DNA of 64,000 nucleotides, taken from Thunnus maccoyii (lineage: Eukaryota > Chordata > Actinopteri > Scombriformes > Scombridae). Below are positions 1 through 13,800 of this stretch, one piece after another. Numbering within the stretch: the stretch's first letter is position 1; each line of letters starts with the position of its first letter. The translations under genes were made by a program, and so were the position numbers. The notes beneath the pieces were generated by a model. It was not told the DNA's origin and did not search any database. It worked only from the letters and a program-made list of their open reading frames with translations. The stretch covers positions 22,316,001 through 22,380,000 of the forward strand of contig NC_056550.1 in NCBI RefSeq assembly GCF_910596095.1, read 5' to 3'.

Positions 1-1159
1 TATCAGGGCAGGAGTTCACAGTATGCGTGAGATGGTTATCACCTCTTAGTCATACATTGTGAAGTCTGACAACACCTGCTGTGATGTTCCTGTTCGTGAC
101 AGTAGCAGATTAAAATCTTTGGCCTCCACTCTGTTATCCAATATACAGAAAGGAAGACACATAGTGGTGATCATTTCCTGTGTTTTATAAAGATGGTAAA
201 AATGAGCAATGAGCGTAATCCAACATAAACCCCAATTCAATATGTTCTTTTTTAAAGCTTTGTGCAGATTCCACAAGCAAATCTATTTAACTACATCCAA
301 CTGCTTCCCTTCTTTCCAATTTCCCTTTCTCTCGAAAGCATTTACAGGCGCCGTTGCATTAGAAGAAACAATGTTAACTAATTTCCTTGCTGCAGGGTGA
401 CTCTTTTCAACCCTCATTATTCAAAGCACTTGTCTTTTGCCACCCCGCTCTCACTCCTTATTCCATTATCCCCCCCCCTCTCCACTCTCTTGCCCCTCCC
501 CATTTATTCAATATCAATGCTAAGGAGGTTTAAATTCATCATGGCGGCAGCCACTGTGCAGAAAATGGAGGTGTCAGTAAATTTTTGTGATAATTACTGA
601 GTCTCTCCTCTTGTATCCTTCTGATTTTGTACCACTTCTTCTCCTGCTATGATCTTGGCTGTTTGGATTTTACCAACTAAACACAAGGAGGTTTTTAGCT
701 TTTCTTTTAGGGATCAGTTTCAGTAGTCTTGTTAGTGAAAACAGTAATATTTACTTTCTATAAAAACTCTCCAAACACCATAATGTTTTGTTTGATGTAG
801 TTATTGTCATGCTGTTCTCTGAGCTATTGACCAGTCTGTAACTCACTCAGTGTGAGAAAATACTTCATTGATCACCTGTTGAAAAGCTTTTATGCAACTT
901 CCCTGCTGCTGATTTCCCTTCAGGGTATTTTATTTACCATTGATTCCTATATCTTCTTTCTATATCCTTCCTGATGCAGCTCTCACTGGCTGCCTGTAAT
1001 AAGCTGCAGAGATGGTTACTATGACACTGCTGGGGTCTCTAGTCTGGCACTGCCAATGGGAAAGCAGCTCTGCCATCAGGTGGCCTGTAGCTATTTTGAA
1101 CAGGAGCTGTATGTGAAGTGAAGCAAGCAGCTAAATTAGAGACACAACCCATTGACATG

Positions 1160-1201
1160 AGAAGAAGAAGAAGAACAGAAGCAGAAGAAGAAGAAGAAGA
1201 A
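1160..1201. repeat. Imperfect GAA/AAG microsatellite
   Basis: A run of AAG/GAA triplets is broken by ACAGAAGC. It produces an open frame rich in Arg and Glu that is a shadow of the repeat, not a gene. Confidence 0.8.
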
Positions 1202-2516
1202 ATGCAGAGTGTCAGAATTGAAAAGGTGGAGGAAATTTGTTCAGTTGCTCTTTCAGTCTATCAACACATTCTGATTGGTTTCAGGGTAGAAAGGGTGCAG
1301 AGAGGTTATTGATCAGTTGCTATTTTGACTCGTCCACCTGCAATGGTTTGTGTCTGTGCTCATGTATCCATTTATCCTCTCACTCTCCTTCTGTCCTTTT
1401 TCTCTCTGGATGTGTGTGACGTGAATCAACTGGATAAGTGACACAGAGCATTTGTCCACACAAACTCACATTCACACACATATACACACATGCACAGACA
1501 CACAGAGAGTCATCGCCTGTCCCTCCCACTCTACATTTTGCTGCATCACCGACATGTTGTAGCGAGTGTGTAGGTCCCAGGTTATTTCAGACGTCATGAC
1601 AGCATTTTTTTTCTCTCTAAAAATATTCCCGAGGTTCCCCATTAAGTTCTGTTAACCTTCAGTTAGTCAGTGCTCCATGTTAGGATGCACCTGTATGGTT
1701 TAGAAGATGACTCAGAGCTGGTTAGTGGGGGCGGCTGTTATTGTCCTCATTAGATGCTGAATGCTGCTCACAGGATCATTCCTCCTACTTGAGAGAGATA
1801 CAGGCACACCGCTGTGAGCATTTCAGTTTGAGTAAATGAAACAGGAAGTGGGGATGGTTTGTGGATGCCCGAGGATGAGAGGAGTAGCTAGCCGTCGCCT
1901 TGGCAACAGGGAGTGTCTACATTCGGTCTGCCGTTGCAGAGTCACAGAGCGCCTCGATGCAACAGGTGGCCGAGCTAGAATCAACATTTGTGTTTGTCGT
2001 TTCATTTCAAATCACACAGAGATGCATGGATGGTAATAAAAGGCATAGAGGAGCATTAATCACACATGAATACACACGCAAACACGCTGACACAGCACAC
2101 AGATGCTCCACTCATACACACATGACCAGTTTTTCTGTCTGGCTGTATTTAGACTGTGGTGTTTGTCCTCTCAGAAATAGCATTTGGGCATTTTGCCTTT
2201 ATTTAAATATGACAATTTGGAAGAGAGAATGCAACAAAGGTCCCCGGCATGAATTGAACTGTTGCAGTTGTATGATATGTATCCTATAACAGGCCGCTGG
2301 GATGCCACATCTCTTTTCATCTTTAAAGTAAGAAATACAAATACAATTCAAATGACAGCAAATTAAATAGGACTGGGTATCAAGTCTCAGTGCTTAAATA
2401 GTAGCAGCCGAAATATGTACAGTAGCTTCCAGTATCAAAAGTTGGCATCAGATGCTCGGTCAGGTTCTTCGGCGTGCTTTAGTCTTTATTTAGATGTTTC
2501 CTGATCTAAATCAAGT

Positions 2517-2821
2517 AGGGCTGCGAGCAACGTTTATTTTCATTATCGATTAATCTGTCAGTTATTTCGGTCGGTTTGGTCTGTAAAATGTCAGAAAATG
2601 ATGAAAAATGTCAATCTCTGTTTCCCAAACCCCAAGGCGCCGTCCTCAAATGTCTTCTTTTGTCCCCGCCAACAGTCTATAACCCAAATATATTCAGTTT
2701 ACTTTCATAGAAGACTAAATAAACCAGAAAACATTCACATTTGAGAGGCTAAGATCAGAGAATTTTGCCCTTTTTTTTCTTAAAAAAGTACTCAAAACAA
2801 TTAATTTTTTTGTTGCAGCTC
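2517..2821 (+). repeat. Dispersed teleost repeat, copy A
   Basis: This copy runs from GGGCTGCGAGCAACG to TTGTTGCAGCTC, with internal ATCGATTAATCTG, TCTGTAAAATGTCAGAAAATG and AACCAGAAAACATTCACATT. Three further, more decayed copies lie at 19892, 20640 and 59284, two of them in opposite orientation. The ends are complementary (GGGCTGC / GCAGCTC), as in a non-autonomous DNA transposon. I recognise the type as very common in fish genomes, but the family name is uncertain. Confidence 0.7.
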
Positions 2822-3275
2822 AAAAATCAAGAAATTAGTTTTGTACTTTATCAATGCAAAGCTCTTCATTTACCACTGCTATACTGAGCAGTATTTTATG
2901 AAATTAAAAAAAGGGCTAAAACATGTTTATATTCCCCAAACTAAGACATTTAAAGATGTATTGTTTTGGTATCACTACTGAATCTCAGGTATTGTTTTGG
3001 CGCTGATATCAAGAATGTTCAAAGGATACCCAGCTGTAGTCCGGAGATATTTTGTGTATTCACTGAGCGGACTCTTTGTATTGTCTGACTACACATGTGC
3101 TCACTTTCTAGCAGGGAATTTTTCATCAACATTACATATGGTGTATGTCATCTTTGCGCATTCTCACCTCTATTTTAAAAGCCCACACCTAATGACTCAC
3201 TTCTTCTGCCTGGCACATTCAGCTGTCCGCATTCTTGTCAGCACCTCCTACAAAGCGCCAGGCTGCCTGACAGCT

Positions 3276-3307
3276 AAAAAAAAAAAAAAAAAAGGAAAAA
3301 AAAAAAA
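3276..3307. repeat. Poly-A tract
   Basis: About 32 nearly uninterrupted A residues with one GG interruption. It could be the tail of an old retroposon, but no recognisable body lies directly upstream. Confidence 0.7.
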
Positions 3308-4060
3308 CACCAAGAAGAGAACAAGTGGGATTGTTATATAAATTGAACACTCAAACACTTCAGAAGTTCAGGCTGCCACCCCTCACTGCACTGCTCTGCT
3401 GAACAGTACAGTGGGCCTGTGCTGCACAGGCTCACAGGAGGCTCGAGTTTTTATTGTGGTATGGGTGTCTGGATTAGGGTCAGTCGAGAGTCAAGTTACC
3501 GTGCATGAGTGGTGAATGTGTTGGAAACTGTAGCCACTTCATGAGAAATTTATACCTGCGCTAATATTATAAACAGTCCTCAGGCCATTTTTTTTTTCTC
3601 TACCTCTACTTGACACACCCACACGCTGAATCTGTTGTACCTGTGCAGAAAGATTTAACACCTCACCCTTACTCAAGCTGCAGTGGAAATTTCGGACGGT
3701 TGTTATGCATCCTCTCCACCTCGAATTACACAGAGTCAGCTTTCAGCCAATATGAAGGCCAAGGCCCCTTTTGTGTTCATGTAGGTTACGCTGCTTGAGG
3801 CAGTCTTGACATTATGACCGGAGAATATAGCAAAGGCAGAGCCTCAATCGCTCTTCCTCATACTCAAGACAAGGAGGATACATGTGAATTTAAGGTGCAG
3901 GAGTACAACTGAAAGATGAACAAACAGGTCATCGTAGGAACATTCATACATCTACTCAAACATGTTGGGAGTTCAGCATGTGATTTCAGTTGGTCTGCCC
4001 CTGTTTTTGTTACCTTCAGGAGTATTGATGGATTCTTGGTCTTTTTTATGTGTATTTCAG

Positions 4061-7000
4061 GGCTCTGCAGACTCCTACACCAGCCGGCCGTCAGACTCAG
4101 ACGTGTCCCTGGAGGAGGACCCAGAAGCTCTGAGGAAGGAGGCAGACAGACAGGCCCTTGCCACGCTCGAGAAAGCCAAGGTCAGAGATCAACCGTTGCA
4201 CCCTCATTCTTCTTATGCACATTGTTAATTGAATGGTCATTATTCCTGCATAATCTTTTCAGTTTTTTTGACACAGGTTTACCAGTGTCAAAAGACTCAT
4301 CAGTGTCAGGGGTCTCTGAACTTGGTGTGAGATGATGTTTGTGTACTAATAAATGTTTCTCTAATCATTGCTCCAGACCAAACCTGTGGCGTTTGCTGTG
4401 CGGACAAATGTCGGTTACAACCCCGGCCCCAGTGATGACGTTCCGGTGCAAGGCATGGCCATATCCTTTGAAGCCAAAGACTTCTTGCACATTAAAGAGG
4501 TTTGAATTTTCCAGATATTCCATTAAGCTCTACAATATAGTTTCTGTAGTTTCTTAAAGTACAAATATTCACCATTTCAGCCTGAACTGAAGGTAAATTT
4601 ACTTGAGTTAATTTAAGGTAGCACATGGACTGAGGTACCTGGATGGTGCAGGGAAACCCAGCATCAGGGCTACAGGCTTGACTCCTTCAAACAATTGGAA
4701 GTGTTGGTGGGTGGGAAGCTGGTGAGGGATCATGTATTTGTCGCAAGTCACTGCACCGTCTCCTTCTGTCTAAACTCTACCCAGGCAGTGATTTTCACTT
4801 ATGATTTTGGTCACGTCTGGTACATAATCGTATTTTTTAGGTACAAATGTTAGTTATACAGACATTAACTTGCAAGAAATTGTGCCATAAAGTTCTGCAG
4901 TACATGATGGGATAGTTTCTGAGCAGCAAGGTTTTATATTCTAAGAGGTACAATACTGTGCTACATTTTTCTGAAAGTGTAAATACAGTTTGTCAATATT
5001 TTGTGGAACTATTGTAGGAAACCTTAATGACATGAAATGCCATTTTCATTCTTTCTTTGTGTGTTTGTTTATGAGGCATTTTTGTTTCAACACATACAAT
5101 AAATGGTGATGTGAGCCAGAAAACACTGGTATTGCGTTGGTTACTGATGCCTGGTTGTCTGTTCTGCATGCAGAAGTACAACAACGACTGGTGGATTGGT
5201 CGTCTGGTGAAGGAGGGCTGTGAGGTGGGCTTCATACCCAGCCCAGTCAAACTGGACAACACCCGTCTGCTGCAGGAGCAGAGGATGAGACAGAACCGAC
5301 TCAGCTCCAGGTAACGATGATAGGCCCTCTGCATTGGCACAAACGTGAACACGGCTTTTTAAAACAGGTCAAACTTGAGTCACACTTCACCCACATGGCA
5401 ATGTAAAATGTCTTAAAATAGACATAAGAGTAGAAAAGCACTTCGGTGACTCACTATTTTCCATCATGCAGACTACAGTGTACATGGGTCTCTTTAGTCT
5501 CTGTTTTTGTTTTTTTAAATAGGGAATCTATCTTTTTTTTTATCTGGCTGATCAGATTTTAATATACAGTTTGCAATGCAAGCACTCAAGCAGCTTATTT
5601 ATTTTTGTCTCTTCACTTTTTATTATCATTATTATTTTCTCAGCTGTCAAGGTCACAATAGCATCTTGTTTACTGTAAACTCTGGTGATCAATTTCATGT
5701 TGTAGAAGAAAACCTAACAATTATGGGGTGCTTCGAGACATAAAATATTGATGAAATCAGTTTTAACAACAAAAACTGGCATTTTTTTGTGAAAAACTGG
5801 TAATAATTAGAGCCTGTATTTCTTATTACAGTAAATCTGGAGGAAGCTCCAGTCTGGATGTTGCCACGGGAACCCGCAGGCCCACCCCACCTGGCACAGG
5901 TGAGGTCGGGGGGTGGGGGTCTCCTTATCATCTGGCAAAATAATAACTGTGTGTGCATGTTTGTGTGGGCACGCGTGCAATTCCGAGTGAGAAGAGACGG
6001 GCGCCCTGATATTTAGATGAATATTTTAATTGGCTGGTTAGTCAGGCATGATGATGAATCACGGCGCATCTCAGTGGGTTGCTGTGTGAAGTGAGAGAGA
6101 ACTTAGGAAGTCTGTCATTAGCACACAGGACGGGACTGAAATAGAGTCGAGAAAGGCCCGCGCTCATTAAACTTGATAAGTATGTCTGGCTTGTGTGTGC
6201 ATCGCCAGGACGACACAGACCTGCTGCTCAATATCCAGTGACAGCAGGAGAGAGCGAACGCGGAAAAATAAACAACTCTGATTGACATTATGGGTTTTTG
6301 ATAATCCAATAGATCCACTGAACTGAGCTTAACACTTGCAATTTTAAAAAAAGACACCCGTCTACCCCATCCACCTTCCCCAAACTACCACACCTGCATC
6401 ACCAACAACAAACCCGTCACACACTTTATCCTCAGCTTCCCTCTTAGCTCGATTCTTTCTTTCCTATCTACTACTTTGTTCCAGTTTCCTCCGAAGCCGC
6501 TCCTTTACCCAGTTCTTTCACACCTACACTTCAAGTTTTGTTGCTTTCTCGTCACACCGAAATCACTCCCTCCTCTGCTGTTTATGTTACTACACCCCAC
6601 ATCTGTGCCTGGCTTCACGATAATCTGATGTGTTCTTTTTTTTTTTAACCTCTTCTCAATGTTGTTTCCAGTTTGAAGTCATACTGTGCCACCTTTTTCA
6701 ATCTCTGTGCCATCTCTTGCAAAATTCCTTCATGTCTCTGTCTGGATGCATCTCACATTCTTTCTTCTATTTACTCTTCCCCCTTTTCCTTTACACCTCT
6801 ATTATTTTCTCTGCTCTCGTCCTCTTTCACTCCGCTTCTTTCTCTTCCTTCTCTGTTTCTTCTCTCCTCTTGTCCCTTTCTCCGCACCACCGCCCTCCCT
6901 CCCCTCCCCTCCCCTCATCAGCTCACGTGGACATGTCCACAGTGGCCTTTGACGTTGACCCCCTCGACCTGGATGTTGAGGAGCCCCCTGAGTCCCAGGG

Positions 7001-10000
7001 TGACCCTCGCTCCTCCAAGGGCATGTCAGGCAGCGTAACATCCCCTCAGGCCAACGCCCACCGGCTGCCCTTCTTTAAGAAGGTAACATTAGGGGGCCCT
7101 GGACACTGCTAAGCTCGCCAGCATCCCTCCCGCATTTGTCCCCTTCTCCTCCAGGATGTGGTCAGGTCTACTCGCTCTCCTTCCTTTCTCCATCTCTCAC
7201 TAACAGCTCACAACGTCCCCGCTGCTACCGTAGCTCCCGAGTCTAACACTGATCGGGCCCTCGGGCTCTGGTCACGATGAGATATGTCTGGATGTTTGTT
7301 TCTGTGCTTGTCAGCTGGGAGAGGCGTTGAACTAACTGATACACTCTGAAATGGCTGCTGCTGCATATCGGTCAGAGTCTTTTTTAAAATGAAGCCTCAG
7401 TGGATGCAGTCAGTATAAACTCTGTTTTAATCAATAAACAGCTCCTCTCCCAACCCCCCCCATCCAACCCCCTTAATCCTAACCTGTCAATAACTAAATG
7501 TGCTCTTGTGTTTTGTGCTTTTTTTTGTCTCTTCTGGCTTTTGTGTGGAATGATACTGTAGGTGGCCCAGCTAAACAGAAACAGAAGTCGGTGAGTGTGG
7601 TTCGTTTTTCTAACGAGACTAACCTCTAACATTTCAACATTTTTTTCTCTCTGTCTCCTCATCCTCTGTCGCCTTGTCTTACATTTCCCTTCTTGTGGTA
7701 ACTTGTGGTCATATTATACAGTAAAAGCTTCAAAGGGGTAAGAATTCAGTTTGGTTTTTGTGTGCAGAATATTTTCACAGTACCTTCTCATGCTTCCAAG
7801 CACAAATATTCATGAGATCATTTGTAAATCATAGTGTCGCCTCTGTCATTTCCGGTCATTTCCCATGAGCTTGTATCACAGCTGTCAGTGTGTAGATGCA
7901 GGTGCAGATCCATCCCAGTGTCTGTTAGTCAGAGCGTAACAGTAATACACCCTGACATGCTTTCATTTCCATTTATGATGGCTGATTAGAGCCCACAATC
8001 AGCTGTTTTTATGCTTTTCAGCACAATTTGAATCATATCAACAAGCATTAGGCTGCAAGGCAAAGAAGTGTGTTAGTAGTAGGTGATACAGATATATATT
8101 TATTCCAATAGTTATCACAGCATTATCCTAATATTAACCTTTTTAACTGCGCAAGTTGTCCCTCCCCTCTCTCCCATTCTTGTGATTTCACCATGATCAG
8201 GAAGACCTCATGTTCACAAAAGTTATTCTCCAAATGTCCTTTTTGGAATCCGCCCTGACCTTTCCATTAAAAAAAAAACACACTATAGAGTTGTCATACT
8301 GTGTGCTATCTTCCTCAAATTTGAGGCAGGTATTCAGCGGTATTTACTTTACAGCCCCATGCTGCCCTCGCCCTTTACAGACAAAACCATGGGCTGTTAT
8401 ATAGACTGAAAAGACTTTTTTTTTATTCTAAGTAGACAAAATGTTTAAATTTTTGCTAAATTCAAGGACCCTCTGCTCTTTTTCTGTATCACCTAGAATG
8501 TTTCTGTCACTTTCACAAGAAACTTTAAGAGGTTTCCTTTCTGGTGAGACCTTATTTACGCATATAGTCACTGTGGTTCAGGAGCTACAACCATTTGGAT
8601 TTGGGAATGCCATTTTTTAAAGTTAAACATATTTACTAAATATTCAACTCTTCCCTTGAGTCAAACATTTTTTAGTATCTACCTGAAAAAAATCCTATTT
8701 TTTATGTATTTTAAAGCCATTTTTAACTTATTGTAAACATAGCAACTGTCAACCACCATCTCTAAACATTACTATTTAAAAAGAATATTCTGTTATGTAC
8801 AGTACATCATCATCCCTACATTGTGCGCCGTGCTAACGAACAAGCACTATTGTTATGTTCGGTGCTCCAGCTTTGCCCCTTTAGAGACAAGAGCCATTTG
8901 GAAACTTTTAAAATATGTATTTTTAGCTTCTGTGAATACAAATGAGGTGAAATGAGCTTCCGTTGCTCCGCTTTATGTAATGTAATGTAGTGGAGCAGGG
9001 CTCTCCAGCACTATCTCCTCCTGCTTGAAGAGCTGCGCAGCACACACACACACACACACACGGAGGAGGAGGCGTGCTTGGAATACAGATCTAAAAAGAA
9101 AAGAGGAAAAAAAAAAAAAAAAAACCCATCCAATTTTCCTGTTGTCGGAGTATATAGGACATGTAACTGTTTTCACCCCATTCTCATTGGAAAACAGACG
9201 GCTTCTAAAGAAGACAGATGCTTATGGAGTCCTTATAGATGAATCATTCTTTTCATGATTCATAATGTATGAATAAGCCTAAAGTTCATGCTCTACAATA
9301 TGGAGCGTTTGTGAGTGGGTGTTCTGTATAATGTTTCTCCATTTTAAGTGTGAATGGCTTAAGGAAACACTCCAGTACATGTTGTGCTCTATATTTAAAA
9401 AAATTTTTAACCCCAGAAATCCATTTAAAAAACAATAAATAACGCAGGTAAAAGTCATATTTTAGATTTTCATCTTAAATGGCAAAAAAAAAAATTGGGA
9501 TTATTGAATTTGTTTAAAGAACAAAATGTTGAAGCACGAATGTAAAAAGTCCATTTTTTTACAAGTGGCGCTGTATACAGCTCAGTTACTGGCAGTCATA
9601 ACTTGACAATTCCCCTCAAGTGTTTCTGCATAACAAAAAGAGAGAAGTGTGAAGGATGACGTTTGTGTTAGAGCGGCGGTGGCGGCGGCAGCAGCAGCGC
9701 AGTCATGAGAGCTCTCCTGACACTGGCGTCTACTTTAATTATGGACACTAATTATGTGAGACTGCAGACTAAGAAATAGAAGCGAGCGCTTTCTGTGAGA
9801 AATTGATCCCTGCCTCCTAACATTCATAAGCTGTCAATAAAACAAATGGACTCCAGCGTCTGAAACTCGCCATCTATCAATCTGACTGCTCACAGCGGGG
9901 GAAAGGAGGACAAGGAGGAGAGAGGGCTATTGTGTTGAGTTAATTTTGATTTATGTATGCGTGGGTGTAACTCTCTGTGACTGTAGATCTGTGTGAGCTT

Positions 10001-10777
10001 TTTTTGCAAGTGTGTAAACGTACAGAATGTCAGACACGCCACGACTAAGGCGATTCACCCCGATGTTGGTGCTTTCCTTTCCTGGCACAGATGGAGCATG
10101 TCCCCCCCTATGACGTGGTTCCCTCCATGAGACCCATCATCCTAGTCGGGCCGTCGCTCAAAGGCTACGAGGTGAGGAGACGAAATGAGCAGCATGTGCT
10201 TGTTTTATATACTTCACTTCCATATGTGTGTTATCTTATACCTGCTGTTCCCTTTTTAGGTGACAGACATGATGCAGAAAGCACTCTTTGACTTTTTGAA
10301 ACACAAGTTTGAGGGCAGGTAAGAATCTAGTTGCTATCATGCAGGCTTTAGTTTATAAGGTTTCTGTTTACCAATCTAGTAACAACTGGTGCACTTGATC
10401 ACTATTTCAGGATATCCATCACACGGGTGACAGCAGACATCTCCCTGGCCAAACGTTCAGTCCTCAACAACCCCAGCAAACACACCATCATTGAGCGCTC
10501 CAGTACCCGCTCCAGCCTGGGTAAGACTACACACTTCAGCTCTCCACAAAATTGAGAAGTTGCCACTCAGACAACTGACAACAGCTAGGATCTTTTTTTT
10601 TTTTTTGGTTGTTGTTGTTGTTGTTATTTGATGGTTCATAATATAAAGAGAAATACTGCAATGGAGATTAGGCAATTGGAAAACTTTTCTTTTCATCACG
10701 TCACATGGCTGAACATTCATTTAACTATCTTTCACTATCTGTGTTTCATACCTATATCGCTCTTTGAGTGTGTTTCA

Positions 10778-10844
<67 letters not shown>

Positions 10845-13800
10845 TCCATATTTTCAATGGCAAATTTATACACATATGTTAGTAAGTAGTGAGCTATATG
10901 AGGCTTTGGATAAACAGACAAGTTAATTAGTAGGATCAGTTGATTGTCACCAGAGTTATTCTTTACTGTCACTTTTAAAGAAAGCTCGGTTTTCATATTA
11001 AAATTAAACACATTTAACATGTTAAAAAAGGAGTTGAAATCTTAAAAGAATATATCGAAAATATCAGAAAAGCAGCTTAAATTCCTGATAATTTAAGATT
11101 CAAATTTACATTTTGAATGTGATGAATCTGCGGGCTACCTGGATCACAAAACATTATTTCTGCAATATTTACAAGTTGATACACTATAGTTTCATTTTAG
11201 AGACTGTAAAGGTGAACAAATCATCAAAGTACCATTGTTCATCATCCAAAGACCTGAAAGTATCATTTTTTTCCCCTTTTGTACCTGCTCTGACTGCCTG
11301 AGTCTGATCTGGCCTCCTCTCTCTCTTCATCCTGTCTTTTCTGCCCTTCACCCGCCTCCCCCTTTCTCTCTCCCACCACCCATCTTCTTCCCCCACCCTC
11401 TTTTGATTCAGACGTACTGGGTACGTATGCTCTCCTTCCAACAAGACAATGAAGCCCTCTTTCCCTCTTCCCTCCCCCTTTTTTTCTCACTATATTCATC
11501 ATCCACTCATACATTGTTTGTCTGCCTGTCTGCTTGCCTGTCAGTTTTTCTGTTCCTCATACTTCTGTGTGACAGCCTGTAGTCTCCAACAAAAAGGAAA
11601 GCGTTACAAAACCAAAGCGGGAACAGATCCGTGGGAGGGCAGAAGGGCGACTGGTAGCTGCTCTACAACTGTGAGCAGGAGCGAGCAGAGAAGGAAGCCG
11701 ATACTTTTTATACTGATCTCACCCTTATGTTGCGACCTGATGCTGTCCCTTTACTGTATGTGTGCAGTCATACCCAAGGATAGCCTCAATAGAAGCTAGA
11801 CCTAAGCCTCATAAACTCAGTGTGGTTGGGTTTTTTTTTTTCTATTCATAGTGCAGAAGCAAGATCTCACTGAAGTCAAATCCAAATTTGCAAAAGTTTT
11901 TGTTGAGGTTAATGGAAACCTTTCTTGCTATGTCTTTATATGAGTTAAAGTTCATGTTTCTTATCACTCAGCGGACGCCCTGTTTCGCCTCCAGCTTTAA
12001 TTCTTTATCCCTCAGCCCTCTGGAGGCTGCTAAAATGTGTGCAGGCCCCGTGTCTTTGCAGATTGCCTTGCCCCTGTTATCTCTCGCTGCCGCTGGGATG
12101 GCAGCACACACACCTCGGAGGCGATGAGGTTCGACTAGACAGGCGAGGAACATTCTAGTTTCCGTTTTAATCTCTCTCCTTACACGTCAACAGGCTGATA
12201 AAAAAAAAAAAGAGAGAGAGGGGGTGTGGGGGGACTGTGCTCGAAATGCTAAATAACAAGCTCTTCTAGGCTGTTATTGAGAGGAACAATGAAAACAAAA
12301 CGCCCAAGCAGTCCGCAGACTTGAGTGGTTCACCTGATAGAATAATTACTGCTGTGTCTATTAGCTCTAACAAAAACTAATGTTCCACTTCATTTGTTTG
12401 ATGAGGGTGTTTTTTTTTTGTTTTTGTTTTTGTTTTATTTACATGGTGAGAAATTGTGCCCTTATTATTGGTTATTCCAGATGCAGTGGCATCTCATTCT
12501 TAAGTGCCTCCTTCCTTTGCAACTGTGAAATGAAAAAGATGAGAAGTGCATAAGGAATAGTCGGGAGGTGGCCGCAGAATGAGAATGCAGCACTGCTCCA
12601 TTTAGCTGTGCATAAATGGAACTTAAACCGTGATCTGATCTGATTCATATGCTTGGAACTGTTTTCTCTAAAATTTCGACATGCATGATTAAGTACTAAC
12701 ATGCCAGTTATGTACTTGTGCACTAAGTAAAAGGAAGTATGGCTGATAAACCGTGTCTCTTCAAGGGAGAGAAGTTTTACATGATTGTTTTTGCTCACGT
12801 GTCTTATCTGTTTCCTGGGCCTTCAGCGGAGGTGCAGAGTGAGATTGAGCGTATCTTTGAGCTGGCCCGCACTCTCCAGCTGGTCGCTCTAGACGCGGAC
12901 ACCATCAACCACCCCTCTCAGCTGGCTAAGACCTCCCTGGCTCCCATCATTGTCTATATCAAAATAGCCTCACCTAAGGTATGGCAGAAGATGACCTTTG
13001 AGTTTTACATTCAGATTTTCACACTAAATCGTCTAACAAATTTGACTCCCTCATAAAAAAACATTTCATGATTGTTTACATCCATGTTGGCTTGCCTGCC
13101 CTTTTCATTGCTTTTGTAATGCTACATTTATTGATGTGTTATGACAACCAACTGCAGTAGAATAGCATGAAACCAACAAAAAACACTGCTCCTACAAGTG
13201 GTCAAAAACTCTGCAGGGTACCTTTAAATGTAAGCTTTTTTTTCAATTTAAAATTATGACAGCATGCTTCTGTGCAATACATAAATAATAAACGTAAATA
13301 ATTGTTGTTTCAGTAAACGCTGTGCTGTTATCTCCCTCCAGGTTCTCCAGAGGCTTATCAAATCCAGGGGGAAGTCCCAGGCTAAACACCTAAATGTGCA
13401 GATGGTGGCAGCGGACAAGTTGGCTCAGTGCCCACCTGTGAGTTTTGTGTCATGAGAGAAGCCTCTATTAAAACAGCAAACATCCATTTTGGCTCTGTAA
13501 AACCTGAAACCCCCCCCCCCCAAAAAAAATGTTTATTTTATTTTTACGTGCAGGAACTGTTTGACATCATCCTGGACGAGAACCAGCTGGAGGATGCTTG
13601 CGAGCACCTGGCTGACTACCTGGAGGCTTACTGGAAGGCGACACACCCTCCGAGCAGCAACCCACCCAACCCTCTGCTCAACCGTACCATGGCCACGGCA
13701 GCCCTGGCTGCCTCTCCTGAGCCCGTCTCCAACCTGCAGGTACAGGTGCTCACCTCCCTGCGCAGAAATTTGGATCTGTGGCCTGACATGGACGGGCCTG

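Larger units (their letters stand above)
1..4060. other. Non-coding stretch, presumed CACNB1 intron
   Basis: The first recognisable exon starts at 4061 with an upstream AG acceptor, so this stretch is probably an intron of CACNB1. I looked for the exon that encodes the residues normally preceding [11 protein letters not shown] in beta-1 subunits and did not find it here; the 5' end of the gene must lie outside the window. The stretch holds a GAA-rich simple repeat near 1160-1201, a poly-A run near 3276-3307, and a dispersed AT-rich repeat at 2517-2821. A pyrimidine-rich block at 420-510 is followed by a short open frame starting at 541, with no protein similarity that I recognise. Confidence 0.6.

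Noticed and set aside
541-600. Short ATG frame MAAATVQKMEV as a CACNB1 start exon
   Set aside because: No resemblance to known beta-1 N-termini, and no partner exon joins it to 4061 with matching protein text.
1118-1312. Arg/Glu-rich open frame
   Set aside because: Created by the GAA microsatellite.
6630-7112. 160-codon open frame
   Set aside because: Only its last third is the real exon 7A; the rest is the pyrimidine-rich intron read as Phe/Ser/Leu.
7722-7737. A 16-nt AG/GT-bounded segment between exon 7B and exon 10091 as a third alternative exon
   Set aside because: After 7A or 7B it reads TAA at once, and used alone it shifts the downstream frame; the flanks are not a strong exon context.
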